Part shown: positions 17,119 through 25,658 of the stretch, piece after piece
How positions within the stretch are numbered: position 1 is the stretch's first letter
How the letters are laid out: the number at the start of each line of letters is the position of its first letter
NCBI GenBank assembly: GCA_910579505.1
Contig: CAJTTZ010000008.1
Coordinates: forward strand, 124,001-188,000
From: an uncultured Lachnospiraceae bacterium
GTDB taxonomy: Bacteria; Bacillota; Clostridia; Lachnospirales; Lachnospiraceae
Length of the DNA stretch: 64,000 nt
Direction: 5' to 3'
The notes under the pieces: model-generated
Told to the model about the DNA's origin: nothing
The model's input: only the letters and a program-made list of their open reading frames with translations
The model's database searches: none
Position numbers and translations under genes: made by a program

Positions 17119-18036
17119 TTATCTGCAAATATCATATATGAACTCCGCATTCTTATCCATTGCCTCATACGCGGTCTTAAAGGGCGACATCTGGAACACA
17201 TGCCACATCCCCTTAAACACGTCCATTTTCACGCTGACATTATCTTTAAGCAGCTTTTTGTAGAGCAGCGCCGCATCATCGTGCAGGATCTCATTGCTCC
17301 CCACCTGAATATACGTGGGCGGAAATCCTTCATAATCCCCGAACAGGGGCGAAATCAGCGGATCCGTCAAATCCTGCCCCGCCGCGTAGTTTTCTATCAT
17401 CTGCTCCAGATAAGCCGCATTCAGGACAGGGTCTATCTCCGCCTTGGTCACATGGGACTTGCCGGAGGACGTCAGATCCGTCCACGGCGACATGAGGACA
17501 AGACCCCTGGGCATAAGTCTCCCCTGATTTTTTAACTGCAGACAAAGCGAAAGCGCCAGATTGCCGCCCGCAGAGTCCCCCGCCAGAATCACATCCCTCG
17601 CGCCGTACCCTAAAAGCATCAGGTAATCCCAGATCTGCATGGCGTCCTGCGTCGCCGCCGGATAGGGATTTTCGGGTGCCAGCCTGTAATCAAAACTTAA
17701 CACATCCATGGAAGTGGAGGACGCCAGTTTCGTCGTCAAAGTTCTTGCATACAGGCTGCTGCCCGTGGAATAGCCGCCGCCGTGGCAGTACAGAATGATA
17801 TATTTTTTCATATGCGCCCGGTTTACATAAATCCACTCTCCATGAATCGTACCGCCCTCCTCCCCACGCGCGGCAATCTCCACATCCTCCACAATCACAT
17901 CCTTGCTGTTCCCCAAAAGGGCACCGAAATGATCCTGCGACTGGCGGTGCTTCTCGATATCCACATTCTCCACGACGCCGTGCATCCGCTTAATCAGGTT
18001 CATCAAACCGGCGTTCTTTTTATCCGTCTTTCCCAT
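17119..18036 (-). CDS. Alpha/beta hydrolase of the hormone-sensitive-lipase family
   Basis: An esterase/lipase-like enzyme. The oxyanion motif HGGGYSTG (about residue 85), the nucleophile GDSAGGNLA (about residue 154), an Asp-containing stretch and the final His in GMWHVFQ (about residue 284) match the family triad. The ATG at 18036 has a strong GGAGGAAAT ribosome site; 305 residues. It is divergent from a condensation-type acyltransferase and may act on the same class of product. The native substrate is unknown. Confidence 0.87.
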   Translation of the reverse strand: MGKTDKKNAGLMNLIKRMHGVVENVDIEKHRQSQDHFGALLGNSKDVIVEDVEIAARGEEGGTIHGEWIYVNRAHMKKYIILYCHGGGYSTGSSLYARTLTTKLASSTSMDVLSFDYRLAPENPYPAATQDAMQIWDYLMLLGYGARDVILAGDSAGGNLALSLCLQLKNQGRLMPRGLVLMSPWTDLTSSGKSHVTKAEIDPVLNAAYLEQMIENYAAGQDLTDPLISPLFGDYEGFPPTYIQVGSNEILHDDAALLYKKLLKDNVSVKMDVFKGMWHVFQMSPFKTAYEAMDKNAEFIYDICR

Positions 18037-18152
18037 ATTTCCTCCGTTCCTTATTTTTCTTCCGTTTCCCGGCAGCGCGGCCAACCTGTCACGCGCTCCC
18101 TAATCTGCAACAATTTTACCATAAATATGGGAATTTGTGGTATACTTATTCC

Positions 18153-19484
18153 ATGTACAGACAAGAGACGAAAAAACAAGTGAATAAACCGGCCGTCCGA
18201 AACAGGAAGGACGTCTGGTATAAGCTGGATCTGTCGGCGACCGTTTATCCCACCCTGCAAAGGCGGGATTTTTCCTCGGTGTACCGCCTCAGCGTCAAAT
18301 TGAAGGAAGAGGTAGACCCTGCCCTTTTGCAACAGGCGCTGGACCTTACGCTGCCGCGCTTCCCCACCTACAAGGTTGCGATCCGAAAGGGGCTGTTCTG
18401 GCGTTATCTGGAGCCGAACAACAGACCCGGTCCCTTCGTGCAGGAGGATATCAAAAATCCCTGTATGCCCATGCACTTTAAAAGTAACAATCGTTATCTT
18501 ATCAGGATATACTACTATGGCTGCCGCATCTCCCTTGAGGCGCACCACTGTCTCGGAGACGGCACGGGGGGCATGAGCCTTTTACAGACGCTCACCGCCG
18601 TATACCTTGGACTGCAGGGGCACAAAATAGCCCCCTCCGGCTTTGTGTTGAAGCTGGACGAAGAGCCTGATCCGGGCGAACTGGAAGACTCCTACATGCG
18701 CTATGCCACGGCAAAAGTTAAACCGCCGCGCCCGGCGGAAAAGACTTACCGCGTCCGGGGCACGAAGGAACCCTTCTACACCCTTAATATCGTAAACGGG
18801 GTCCTGTCCGTCAGAGAAGTCATGACGGCAGCCAAAAAATACGGCGCAACCATCACAGAATATTTAAACGCCGTGCTGCTCTACGCCCTGCTCCAGAAGC
18901 AGCAGCAGGAATTTCATCTGACATACAGACCCGTTCGGATTGCCATGCCTGTAAATCTGCGCCGTTTTTTTCCTTCCAGAACCCTGCGCAACTTTATCAC
19001 CATGGTATATCCTTCCATTGATCCACGTCTCGGCGACTACACGTTTGAGGAGATCGTGACCGAGGTACACAATTTCATGCGTTATTATATAAACGCAAAG
19101 TTCCTGTGCGGCGATATCACCACCAACGCCGCAACAAAGCATAATTTTCTGATCCGAATTGTACCGCTCTTTATAAAGGATTTTGTGGTGCGTACCTTCT
19201 ACACCCGCGTACAGGACAAAAATTCCTCCGCCGGGCTCACCAACATGGGCGCGCTGGCGGTGCCGGAGGATATGAAACCTTTTATCGACCGTTTCGATAT
19301 CTACATGGGACAGCCTTTTTCCTCCCGCACCAACTGCGCCATCATCAGCTTTGAGGATATCCTGACCATCAACTTCGCAAGCAGTATCGTAGAAAGCGAC
19401 GTGGAACGGCATTTCTTCCGCAAACTGGTACAGGACGGCATCCATGTAAAGATAGAAAGCAACCGCTCGTCGGAGACATTATAA
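18153..19484 (+). CDS. Condensation/alcohol-acetyltransferase-like protein
   Basis: This 443-residue protein has AHHCLGDGTGG (about residue 131), the HHxxxDG active-site motif shared by NRPS condensation domains and alcohol acetyltransferases. There is no carrier or adenylation domain, so it acts as a free acyltransferase. The end resembles the latch region of the family (TNCAIISFEDILTINF). The start is uncertain: TATACT immediately precedes the ATG at 18153, and TTG 18135 or GTG 18180 are possible. A zinc-ribbon membrane gene follows on the same strand. Confidence 0.75.
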   Translation: MYRQETKKQVNKPAVRNRKDVWYKLDLSATVYPTLQRRDFSSVYRLSVKLKEEVDPALLQQALDLTLPRFPTYKVAIRKGLFWRYLEPNNRPGPFVQEDIKNPCMPMHFKSNNRYLIRIYYYGCRISLEAHHCLGDGTGGMSLLQTLTAVYLGLQGHKIAPSGFVLKLDEEPDPGELEDSYMRYATAKVKPPRPAEKTYRVRGTKEPFYTLNIVNGVLSVREVMTAAKKYGATITEYLNAVLLYALLQKQQQEFHLTYRPVRIAMPVNLRRFFPSRTLRNFITMVYPSIDPRLGDYTFEEIVTEVHNFMRYYINAKFLCGDITTNAATKHNFLIRIVPLFIKDFVVRTFYTRVQDKNSSAGLTNMGALAVPEDMKPFIDRFDIYMGQPFSSRTNCAIISFEDILTINFASSIVESDVERHFFRKLVQDGIHVKIESNRSSETL

Positions 19485-19551
19485 CACCCGCTATGAAACA
19501 TCCGAAGCTGCGTTGCATACAATTTCATCGCGATTTAAGAAAGGATAATCT

Positions 19552-20256
19552 ATGTCATACTGTGTAAACTGCGGCGTGGAACTGGAAGCTTCCCTGCGGG
19601 AATGCCCTCTGTGCCACACGCCTGTCATCAACCCGATTGAAGCCGGAAAAGAATTTCCGCCTTCCCCCTATCCTGTCAACAAGGGACAGGTAGAGGTCGT
19701 CAAAAGAAAGGACCTCGGCATTCTGCTCTCGGTTGTCCTGATCGCCACGGGCGGTACCTGCCTGCTGTTGAATCTGCTCGTATTCAACCGCTCCCTCTGG
19801 TCCCTTCTGGTAATCGGCATCTGTATCTGCCTGTTTGTATTCACCTTCCCGGTGGTATTCTACAGCAAAATGCCGTTTTTTGTCTCTCTCTTTGCGGACG
19901 GGATGGCAGTGGCGGTATACTTGTACATGATCGCCTATCTGACCCCCTCCACCACATGGTTCTGGGAACTGGGGCTGCCCATAATCGCCCTCGTCACGCT
20001 CGGCATGGAAATCTTTACCCTGCTTGCAAAAAAGGTGCCTTTCACGATTCTTTCGGGCGCCCTATGTCTGTTTATCGAAATTCCGCTGTTCTGTACCGCC
20101 CTGGAGCTGATGATCCGGCGCATGATCCAGGCGCCGCTCGGTCTCACATGGTCCGCCGTGGTGCTGACAGTCTGCGTCATCATCGACGTGGCCCTCGTCA
20201 CGATCCTCGTAAAAAAACGTCTGCGCAACGAGGTGCGCAGACGCTTACACTTTTAG
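19552..20256 (+). CDS. Zinc-ribbon multi-pass membrane protein (DUF6320-like)
   Basis: The N-terminus has two CxxC pairs (CVNCGVE and CPLCHTP) forming a zinc ribbon. After a proline-rich linker come six or so hydrophobic segments, from about residue 55 to the basic C-terminus. It is 234 residues with an AAAGGA ribosome site. Such proteins are found beside condensation-type acyltransferases and lipase-like hydrolases in related anaerobes; the link is from memory. The function is unknown, perhaps membrane lipid or exported-product related. Confidence 0.7.
   Translation: MSYCVNCGVELEASLRECPLCHTPVINPIEAGKEFPPSPYPVNKGQVEVVKRKDLGILLSVVLIATGGTCLLLNLLVFNRSLWSLLVIGICICLFVFTFPVVFYSKMPFFVSLFADGMAVAVYLYMIAYLTPSTTWFWELGLPIIALVTLGMEIFTLLAKKVPFTILSGALCLFIEIPLFCTALELMIRRMIQAPLGLTWSAVVLTVCVIIDVALVTILVKKRLRNEVRRRLHF
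20218..20244 (+). terminator. Hairpin inside the 3' end of the zinc-ribbon gene
   Basis: CGTCTGCGCA and TGCGCAGACG form a 10-bp stem over the last codons, followed by TTACACTTTT. It may act as a terminator that begins within the coding sequence, between convergent genes. Confidence 0.5.
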
Positions 20257-20294
20257 TTAGCGCAGCAGATATTTGTTTCCCTTGCGGGTCCTGC

Positions 20295-20930
20295 TCAGCC
20301 GCTTTCCCCCGCATACCTCTCCTCCGCATCTTCCAGAGACTTGTATCCATAGAATGCGGTCTCATTGGCGATGGTCTGTTTCAACAGGCTCTCGCCCTTT
20401 TCTTTTGCTTCCTCCGTCTCCTTTAAGATAAGAGAGAGCGTCTTCATGGAATAAGTATAAAGCTCGCCGCGAAGGTAACTCTCCATGGAGGAGCCTGCCA
20501 TAATGCCGTCTTCCGCAGTGGTTGCCACCCGCCCCCGCCTGCGCAGGTTCGGATACTCTTCCGCCATTTCGGCATCCCATTCCAGATTTACCGCTATAAT
20601 CTGTTCCACAATCTCCTTCTTTTCGGACACATCAGGAAGATGCCCCTTAATTTCCTCAAATTCTTCCGGGTAAGTGCTCTCCATCATCCAGCCGTATTTC
20701 TCAAAAATCGGGTTCCGGCCTTCTCTTACGGCATCCTGACAGTCCGTCTGGTAGCTTAAAAGCACCTCGTCAGAGTAAACCATCCACTGGCTCATGCGCA
20801 TCTTAAAAAAGGTGTCGGGATCATCCTGACAGGAGGCTCTTCCGCCTGTATTGTAGACCTGTTGAAACAACTCCCACTCCATCTGCGCAATGTCAAATAT
20901 CAACTGTTCCCGTTCACTGACCTGCGGCAC
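20295..20930 (-). CDS. DUF4125 family protein
   Basis: A soluble 211-residue protein rich in acidic and aromatic residues, with no signal peptide or membrane segment. It resembles the DUF4125 family of anaerobic Firmicutes, including a WELFQQVYNTGGRASCQDD start and an RMSQWMVYS stretch. Family function is unknown. The start is a GTG at 20930 with AAAGGGGG 9 nt upstream. It lies downstream of the GerMN lipoprotein gene on the same strand, 26 nt apart, so the two may be co-transcribed. Confidence 0.75.
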   Translation of the reverse strand: MPQVSEREQLIFDIAQMEWELFQQVYNTGGRASCQDDPDTFFKMRMSQWMVYSDEVLLSYQTDCQDAVREGRNPIFEKYGWMMESTYPEEFEEIKGHLPDVSEKKEIVEQIIAVNLEWDAEMAEEYPNLRRRGRVATTAEDGIMAGSSMESYLRGELYTYSMKTLSLILKETEEAKEKGESLLKQTIANETAFYGYKSLEDAEERYAGESG

Positions 20931-20956
20931 GCTGCCAAACCCCCTTTGCTGTATAA

Positions 20957-21676
20957 TTACTGTTTTTCCGAGTCCGCGTCTTCCTCGTACCCTCCGTCTT
21001 CTAAGGCCGTCAGATACGTCATCATCTCACCGGGCGTATACCCGGCCACCGCTTCCGTATACGCCGCGTTGGATGTCACAAGCGTCTCACCCTCCACCGT
21101 TATGTACACTGCATCGGCGTGATAGTTGACCGTAAACGTATTGACTATGGAAGACATAATAATGCACTCCGCCTCCATGGACATGGTCATCAGATATTCC
21201 CGGAAGCTCCCTGAAAGATCCAGATATATAAGCTTCCTCCCATCCTCTTCCCTCTCTTCCATAGAGAGCGCCTTCGTGTCCAGAAGCGGCACAATGTTAT
21301 GTCTCGCAAGCGCATTCAAAAGCACATCCGGCGTGATATGTTCGGCTGTGATCACCTCCTCGGTCAAACCCGAATCCATATCTTTGCCGTAACAGATCAC
21401 CGTGGCCTTCTCCTCCTGTGCCCCTTCACTCTCGGTAACAGGCTTATCCGCCTCTGTCTGCTGCTCCTTTTCCTGCGCCGCTTCCTCCTCTTTACCAGTT
21501 TCCTCTTCCGGCTCTTCTTCCAATAAATATTCTAAAGAATTAACCAGCATATCTTTTGATGACAGCTCCGGCACGACAATCTCCGTCGTCGTCACCGCCG
21601 CGTCCGGCACCCTGCCGCATGCTGTCAACAGCATGGCAGCTAAAAGCGCAGACGCAGCCATGTTTCGCTTTTTCAT
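20957..21676 (-). CDS. Lipoprotein with a GerMN-type domain
   Basis: The N-terminus MKKRNMAASALLAAMLLTAC is a lipoprotein signal with a lipobox ending at Cys 20. An acidic, glutamate-rich linker (about residues 50-90) follows. The last 140 residues resemble the GerMN domain of sporulation and germination proteins (for example LDLSGSFREYL and NTFTVNYHADAV). Whether it works in germination here is not known. The ATG has a GGGGAGGATC ribosome site. Confidence 0.7.
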   Translation of the reverse strand: MKKRNMAASALLAAMLLTACGRVPDAAVTTTEIVVPELSSKDMLVNSLEYLLEEEPEEETGKEEEAAQEKEQQTEADKPVTESEGAQEEKATVICYGKDMDSGLTEEVITAEHITPDVLLNALARHNIVPLLDTKALSMEEREEDGRKLIYLDLSGSFREYLMTMSMEAECIIMSSIVNTFTVNYHADAVYITVEGETLVTSNAAYTEAVAGYTPGEMMTYLTALEDGGYEEDADSEKQ

Positions 21677-21751
21677 AATGATCCTCCCCGAATGCTAATC
21701 CTCTGAATCGTTTTATTTTATCACACCGCATCCGAAAAGTAAATTAACTTT

Positions 21752-22900
21752 TTATCCCTTTACCGTGCGCCCCGACTTAATCACCTCAAGAAGCGCAAAA
21801 TCCCCGTCCGTAATCAGGATGTCTGCACGGCGTCCCTGCTGGAGAACCCCGCACTCTTCTTCGAGCCCAACCGCTTCGGCCGGATTGCGCGTAGCCGCCC
21901 TGACCGCCTCCTCTTTCGGAACGCCCATCTGGATCGCCGTCCTCATGCATCCAAACAGATTGGTGGCGCTGCCCGCAATAGTGCCGTCTTTCAATAACGC
22001 CCGGTTGCCCTTGACGATAACAGGCTGACCGCCCAGCGCGTACTCTCCGTCTTCCATACCTGTCGCCATCATACTGTCGCTGACAAGGACCATCCGCTTA
22101 GCCCCAAAAAGCTTGAACGTGCTCTTAACCACACAGGGATGGATGTGGATACCGTCGCAGATCAGCTCCACCCTTGTATCCTCATTCTCCGCCGCCGCGC
22201 CGATCACGCCCGGTTTTCTGTGGGTAAAGGGCGGCATCGCATTGTAGAGATGGGTCACATGGTGCGCCCCCGCCTCCATCGCCTCCTTTGCGGTTTCATA
22301 ATCCGCACAGGTATGTGCTATGGAAAAACGAAACGCATCCCGGCACTCGCGGATGCAGTCCATCGCACCCTCTGTCTCCGGCGCAATCGCCACCATCCGA
22401 ATCATCCCCTTCGCCGCCTGCTGGAGCTTCTCAAGCATCTGCCTGTCCGGCGTCCTGATATAAGCCGGATTCTGCGCACCCTTCTTCTCCTCGGAGATAA
22501 AAGGCCCTTCCAGGTAAATCCCCCGCAAAACATCTTTTACGGGAATCCCTTCAGGCAGGACTGCCGTCTCCGCAGCCGCTGCCCCCGCAGCGCATATCCC
22601 CAGAAGCTGCTCCTCAGAAAGCGTCATGGTAGCCGGACAGATCGTGGTCGTGCCGTGAGTCATCTCATAGGAAGCGATAGCGCGCACCGCCTCCGCCGTG
22701 CCGTCGCAGAAATCGTAGCCTGCACACCCGTGAAAGTGGATGTCAACCAACCCCGGCAGAATATAAGTCTCCGCCTCCTGCGCTGTAAGCTCTGCCGCAT
22801 CGCAGCTTTCCACGCCCTCAATCCGTTCTCCCTCAATGGCAACCTCCCCCGGTTCAAAGCACATCCTGTCGGTAAAAACCATTCCTCTGATCTTACGCAT
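21752..22900 (-). CDS. nagA: N-acetylglucosamine-6-phosphate deacetylase
   Basis: NagA removes acetate from GlcNAc-6-P to give GlcN-6-P. The metal motif VDIHFHGCAGYD (about residue 52), catalytic YLEGPFIS (about residue 129), metal-binding AHTCADY, THLYNAMPPF (about residue 217) and VSDSMMATG (about residue 274) are all present. At 382 residues it matches the family. It is the last gene of the chitobiose operon. The ATG is preceded by AAAGGAG. A duplicated, hairpin-rich spacer separates it from nagB. Confidence 0.95.
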   Translation of the reverse strand: MRKIRGMVFTDRMCFEPGEVAIEGERIEGVESCDAAELTAQEAETYILPGLVDIHFHGCAGYDFCDGTAEAVRAIASYEMTHGTTTICPATMTLSEEQLLGICAAGAAAAETAVLPEGIPVKDVLRGIYLEGPFISEEKKGAQNPAYIRTPDRQMLEKLQQAAKGMIRMVAIAPETEGAMDCIRECRDAFRFSIAHTCADYETAKEAMEAGAHHVTHLYNAMPPFTHRKPGVIGAAAENEDTRVELICDGIHIHPCVVKSTFKLFGAKRMVLVSDSMMATGMEDGEYALGGQPVIVKGNRALLKDGTIAGSATNLFGCMRTAIQMGVPKEEAVRAATRNPAEAVGLEEECGVLQQGRRADILITDGDFALLEVIKSGRTVKG

Positions 22901-22940
22901 ACCATTTTCTCCTTTCCAACGTTTACTTGATACAATTTAA

Positions 22941-22973
22941 GCGAACCTGCAATGCTTCGCATTCCAAGTTCGC
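22941..22973 (-). other. Hairpin in the nagB-nagA spacer
   Basis: GCGAAC..AATGC pairs with GCATT..GTTCGC around a TTC loop, 41 nt before the nagA start. A second inverted repeat, GCGGATTCAAGAT with ATCTTTCATTCGC, lies at 23008-23040. They may affect message stability between nagB and nagA. Confidence 0.5.
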
Positions 22974-23012
22974 GTCCTGCCCCTGCCGGTTTCTAACTCT
23001 GCCTATCGCGGA
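22972..23012 (-). repeat. Direct repeat, copy 1 (duplicate of the nagB 3' end)
   Basis: A 41-nt segment nearly identical to 23085-23125, differing at about three positions. Copy 2 contains the final codons and stop of nagB. Copy 1 carries the same TCCGCGATAG-type sequence without an open reading frame. Confidence 0.8.
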
Positions 23013-23084
23013 TTCAAGATACTTCGCATCTTTCATTCGCGTTGCTCGTCATAAACTGCCATCTCCAGTCCTGCATGCAAGCAT

Positions 23085-23125
23085 GCGTCCTGCCTCTGCC
23101 GGTTCCTGACTCTGCCTATCGCGGA
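23085..23125 (-). repeat. Direct repeat, copy 2 (contains the nagB stop codon)
   Basis: Partner of 22972-23012, offset by 113 nt. The shared sequence includes the last nagB codons, so the copy downstream is probably a local duplication of the gene's end. Confidence 0.8.
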
Positions 23126-23847
23126 AAATCTGTAAGTGCGGGCTCATCGCCCACTAGAATCACATCGCTGTGAAGCTGTAATATGGAGGCCGGTACCTCG
23201 GGAGTCACCGGGCCGAGAAAGGCCTTCTTTACAATCTCACGTTTGCTCTCCCCGGTGACGATCACCACGATTTTCCTCGCCCGCATAATGGACCCAATAC
23301 CCATAGTATACGCCTCCGTGGGCACTTCATCCATGGATTTGAAAAAACGTGCATTGGCCTCCCTGGTATTCTCCGCAAGCGTCACACAGTGTGTCTCTTT
23401 CTCAAAGACACTTCCCGGCTCGTTAAAACCGATATGTCCGTTATGCCCGAGTCCCAGAATCTGGAGATCAACGCCGCCGTGCGCCTTTATGATCTCCTCA
23501 TAATCCCTGCACGCCTTCTCTTTGTCCGGCTCCAGACCGTCAGGCACATAAGTGTTCTTCTTATCAATATTAATGAAATCAAACAGATGGGTATTCATAA
23601 AATACCGGTAACTCTGGTCGTTTTCCGGCGAAAGCCCCCTGTACTCATCCAGGTTAATACTGTGTACCTTGGAAAAATCCAGGTCCCCCTGCTCGTAGCG
23701 CCTGACCAGTTCTTCGTAGGTGCCAATGGGCGTAGATCCCGTAGCAAGGCCCAATACGCAGTCCGGCTTCATAATCACCTGGGCCGAAATAATATTTGCG
23801 GCCACACGGCTCGCACGACCATAATCCGCTGCACAAAATACTCTCAT
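23116..23847 (-). CDS. nagB: Glucosamine-6-phosphate deaminase
   Basis: NagB converts GlcN-6-P to fructose-6-P and ammonia. Family landmarks are LGLATGSTPIG (about residue 33), SINLDEYRGL (about residue 64), QSYRYFMNTHLFD, and LGLGHNGHIGFNEPG (about residue 125). The ATG at 23847 follows GGAGGAAAAG. It overlaps the stop of the upstream response regulator as ATGA, implying translational coupling. It is about 243 residues and the end is complete, although its tail sequence is duplicated just downstream. Confidence 0.96.
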   Translation of the reverse strand: MRVFCAADYGRASRVAANIISAQVIMKPDCVLGLATGSTPIGTYEELVRRYEQGDLDFSKVHSINLDEYRGLSPENDQSYRYFMNTHLFDFINIDKKNTYVPDGLEPDKEKACRDYEEIIKAHGGVDLQILGLGHNGHIGFNEPGSVFEKETHCVTLAENTREANARFFKSMDEVPTEAYTMGIGSIMRARKIVVIVTGESKREIVKKAFLGPVTPEVPASILQLHSDVILVGDEPALTDFPR

Positions 23848-24656
23848 TCTTTTCCTCCGTTCTGCTCCGCTCCCCAATAGGTGTTTCGATACTCCCCGGC
23901 GGACATTCCTTCCATTTTCTTAAATACGCGTGAAAAGTGCGCCAGATCCTGAAATCCCACCTGTTCCGCCACATCGCAGATCCTCAGGGAAGGATCTTTT
24001 AACAGCTCCTTCGAGCGGTCCATGCGGGCGCCGTTTAAAATATCCGAAAAAGTCTTTCCCGTATGCTTGTTTAAAAGTTTCGACAGGTGCCACTGGCTGA
24101 CATACACCTGATCTGCCACATCAGAAAGACGCAGCTTCTCCTTTGAATTGCTCCGAATATATTCTAGGGCATTGCTGACTATAAAACTGTTGGCCTCGCT
24201 GTTCTCCTCGGTTTCCGGCTGCCCTGCAGGCGCCTTCCCGCTTTCCCCCTGCGGCACAAACGTCATTACCGGCACATGCATCTGATCCAGCCGTCTGGTC
24301 GCCGTATCGACCGCTTCCTCCAGTTCGTTCATTTTAGAAGGTTTTAACAGAAACCTGGATACGCCCAGTTCTATCGCCTGTCTCGCGTATTCAAACTCCC
24401 TGTATCCCGTCAGAATGATAAGCTGCATGTCTGGAAACTCTGATTTCAGGCCCGCAATCATCCGCAGTCCATCCATCTTCGGCATACAGATATCCGTGAT
24501 CACGATATCCGGCCTCTTTTCGCGGATCAGCTCCATTCCTTCCCTTCCGTCCCCTGCAGTCCCTATTACCTGACAGTTCCATTTCTCCCATGCCATTGTC
24601 TTGGACAATCCCTCTACGATCAATGGTTCATCATCGATAATTGCCACTTTGTACAT
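23844..24656 (-). CDS. Two-component response regulator with AraC-type DNA-binding domain (YesN-like)
   Basis: The receiver domain starts MYKVAIIDDEP and carries the phospho-acceptor in DIVITDICMPKMDG (about residue 50) and the LKPSKM lysine (about residue 100). A linker leads to two AraC helix-turn-helix motifs at the C-terminus (LSDVADQVYVSQWHLSKL and ICDVAEQVGFQDLAHFSRVF). It is 270 residues. The ATG at 24656 follows GGGGGACAGG. Its partner kinase is encoded upstream in the same operon. It probably activates the operon in response to chitobiose. Confidence 0.9.
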   Translation of the reverse strand: MYKVAIIDDEPLIVEGLSKTMAWEKWNCQVIGTAGDGREGMELIREKRPDIVITDICMPKMDGLRMIAGLKSEFPDMQLIILTGYREFEYARQAIELGVSRFLLKPSKMNELEEAVDTATRRLDQMHVPVMTFVPQGESGKAPAGQPETEENSEANSFIVSNALEYIRSNSKEKLRLSDVADQVYVSQWHLSKLLNKHTGKTFSDILNGARMDRSKELLKDPSLRICDVAEQVGFQDLAHFSRVFKKMEGMSAGEYRNTYWGAEQNGGKE

Positions 24657-24761
24657 TCCTGTCCCCCACATGGTATCACTATTTTAATGATACCCAAATT
24701 TCTTCCAAATGTCTATTCGTTCTTTTATCCTACTTCCATATATTATAATCTTCATCCACTG

Positions 24762-24783
24762 CGGAGAATGCTTCTTCTCGCAT
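24762..24783 (-). repeat. Weak partial hairpin resembling the leader-repeat second stem
   Basis: GGAGAATGC and GCATT surround a TTCTTCTC loop, overlapping the stop of the permease gene and lying 106 nt before the response regulator. The long first stem is absent, so this may be a decayed copy or chance. Confidence 0.3.
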
Positions 24784-25643
24784 TAACCTTTGACCGCTCC
24801 TGCAGTCATGCCTTTGATAATCTGCTTCTGCAGGCAGCAGTACACGATGATGACGGGAACGATGATAAGCGCTACCACAGCCGCCATCAGACCATAGTCG
24901 GTGCCCTCCTTGGCGCTGATGTTGTTGAGCATCATGGTGATGCTGTACATATCCGGCCTTCTTAAGAAGAAAGACTGCGTGAACAGGTCGTTGTAGCTCC
25001 ACAGGAAGGAGAAGATCGCCACCGTCGCAAAGGAAGGCTTTGTCAGCGGCATAATCACCTTAAAGTAGATCTGGAACGCATTGCAGCCCTCCATGTAAGC
25101 TGCCTCCTCAAGCTCGATGGGCAGTCCCTTGATATAGCCGGTCAGAACCACCATCGCAAATGCCATATTGCCTGCGATCTGCGGCAGGATTACCGACAGC
25201 ATGTTGAGGAACCAGCTCCCCGTGCTTGCAATGCCCCATTTAAACTCCATCTGGTATACCGAAATGACCGTTGCAAAAGCCGGAAACATCATAGCGCCTA
25301 CCACAAGGGAATTGATCAGATTGGAACCGCGGAACCTGTATCTGGCAAGAGCATAGGCACCCATACCCGCAAGCAACACCACCATAAGCGCAACCATGGT
25401 GGAGATAAACAGGCTGGTCTTATACGCCCCGAAAATATCCGTTGTCTCAAAGGCTTTCCTGAAGTTCGCCGTCGTGAACAGGTCTCCTAACGGAAGCGCG
25501 AAAGAGTTTTCCAGAATCTTATTCTTCGCCTTAAATGAGTTCTGTATGACCCAGATGATGGGATAAACCGTTGTCAGCGCCCAAAAAATCAAAATCACAT
25601 ACACCACGACCAGTCCGGGTGCCATCTTTTTTTTCTTTGTCAT
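24783..25643 (-). CDS. Carbohydrate ABC transporter permease (MalG-type)
   Basis: A CUT1-family inner-membrane permease with six predicted membrane segments. The ATPase-contact loop EEAAYMEGCNAFQIYFKVIMPLTKPS (residues about 186-211) is the conserved EAA motif. At 286 residues it is typical. It follows the first permease by 15 nt, with an AGGAGGAGGG ribosome site. No ATPase gene is in the operon, so the importer probably uses a shared MsmK-like ATPase encoded elsewhere. Confidence 0.92.
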   Translation of the reverse strand: MTKKKKMAPGLVVVYVILIFWALTTVYPIIWVIQNSFKAKNKILENSFALPLGDLFTTANFRKAFETTDIFGAYKTSLFISTMVALMVVLLAGMGAYALARYRFRGSNLINSLVVGAMMFPAFATVISVYQMEFKWGIASTGSWFLNMLSVILPQIAGNMAFAMVVLTGYIKGLPIELEEAAYMEGCNAFQIYFKVIMPLTKPSFATVAIFSFLWSYNDLFTQSFFLRRPDMYSITMMLNNISAKEGTDYGLMAAVVALIIVPVIIVYCCLQKQIIKGMTAGAVKG

Positions 25644-25658
25644 AGTCTATCCCTCCTC

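Noticed and set aside
16054..17535. 493-codon plus-strand open frame opposite dgt and the hydrolase
   Set aside because: It is antisense to two well-supported genes and has the skewed residue use of a shadow frame.
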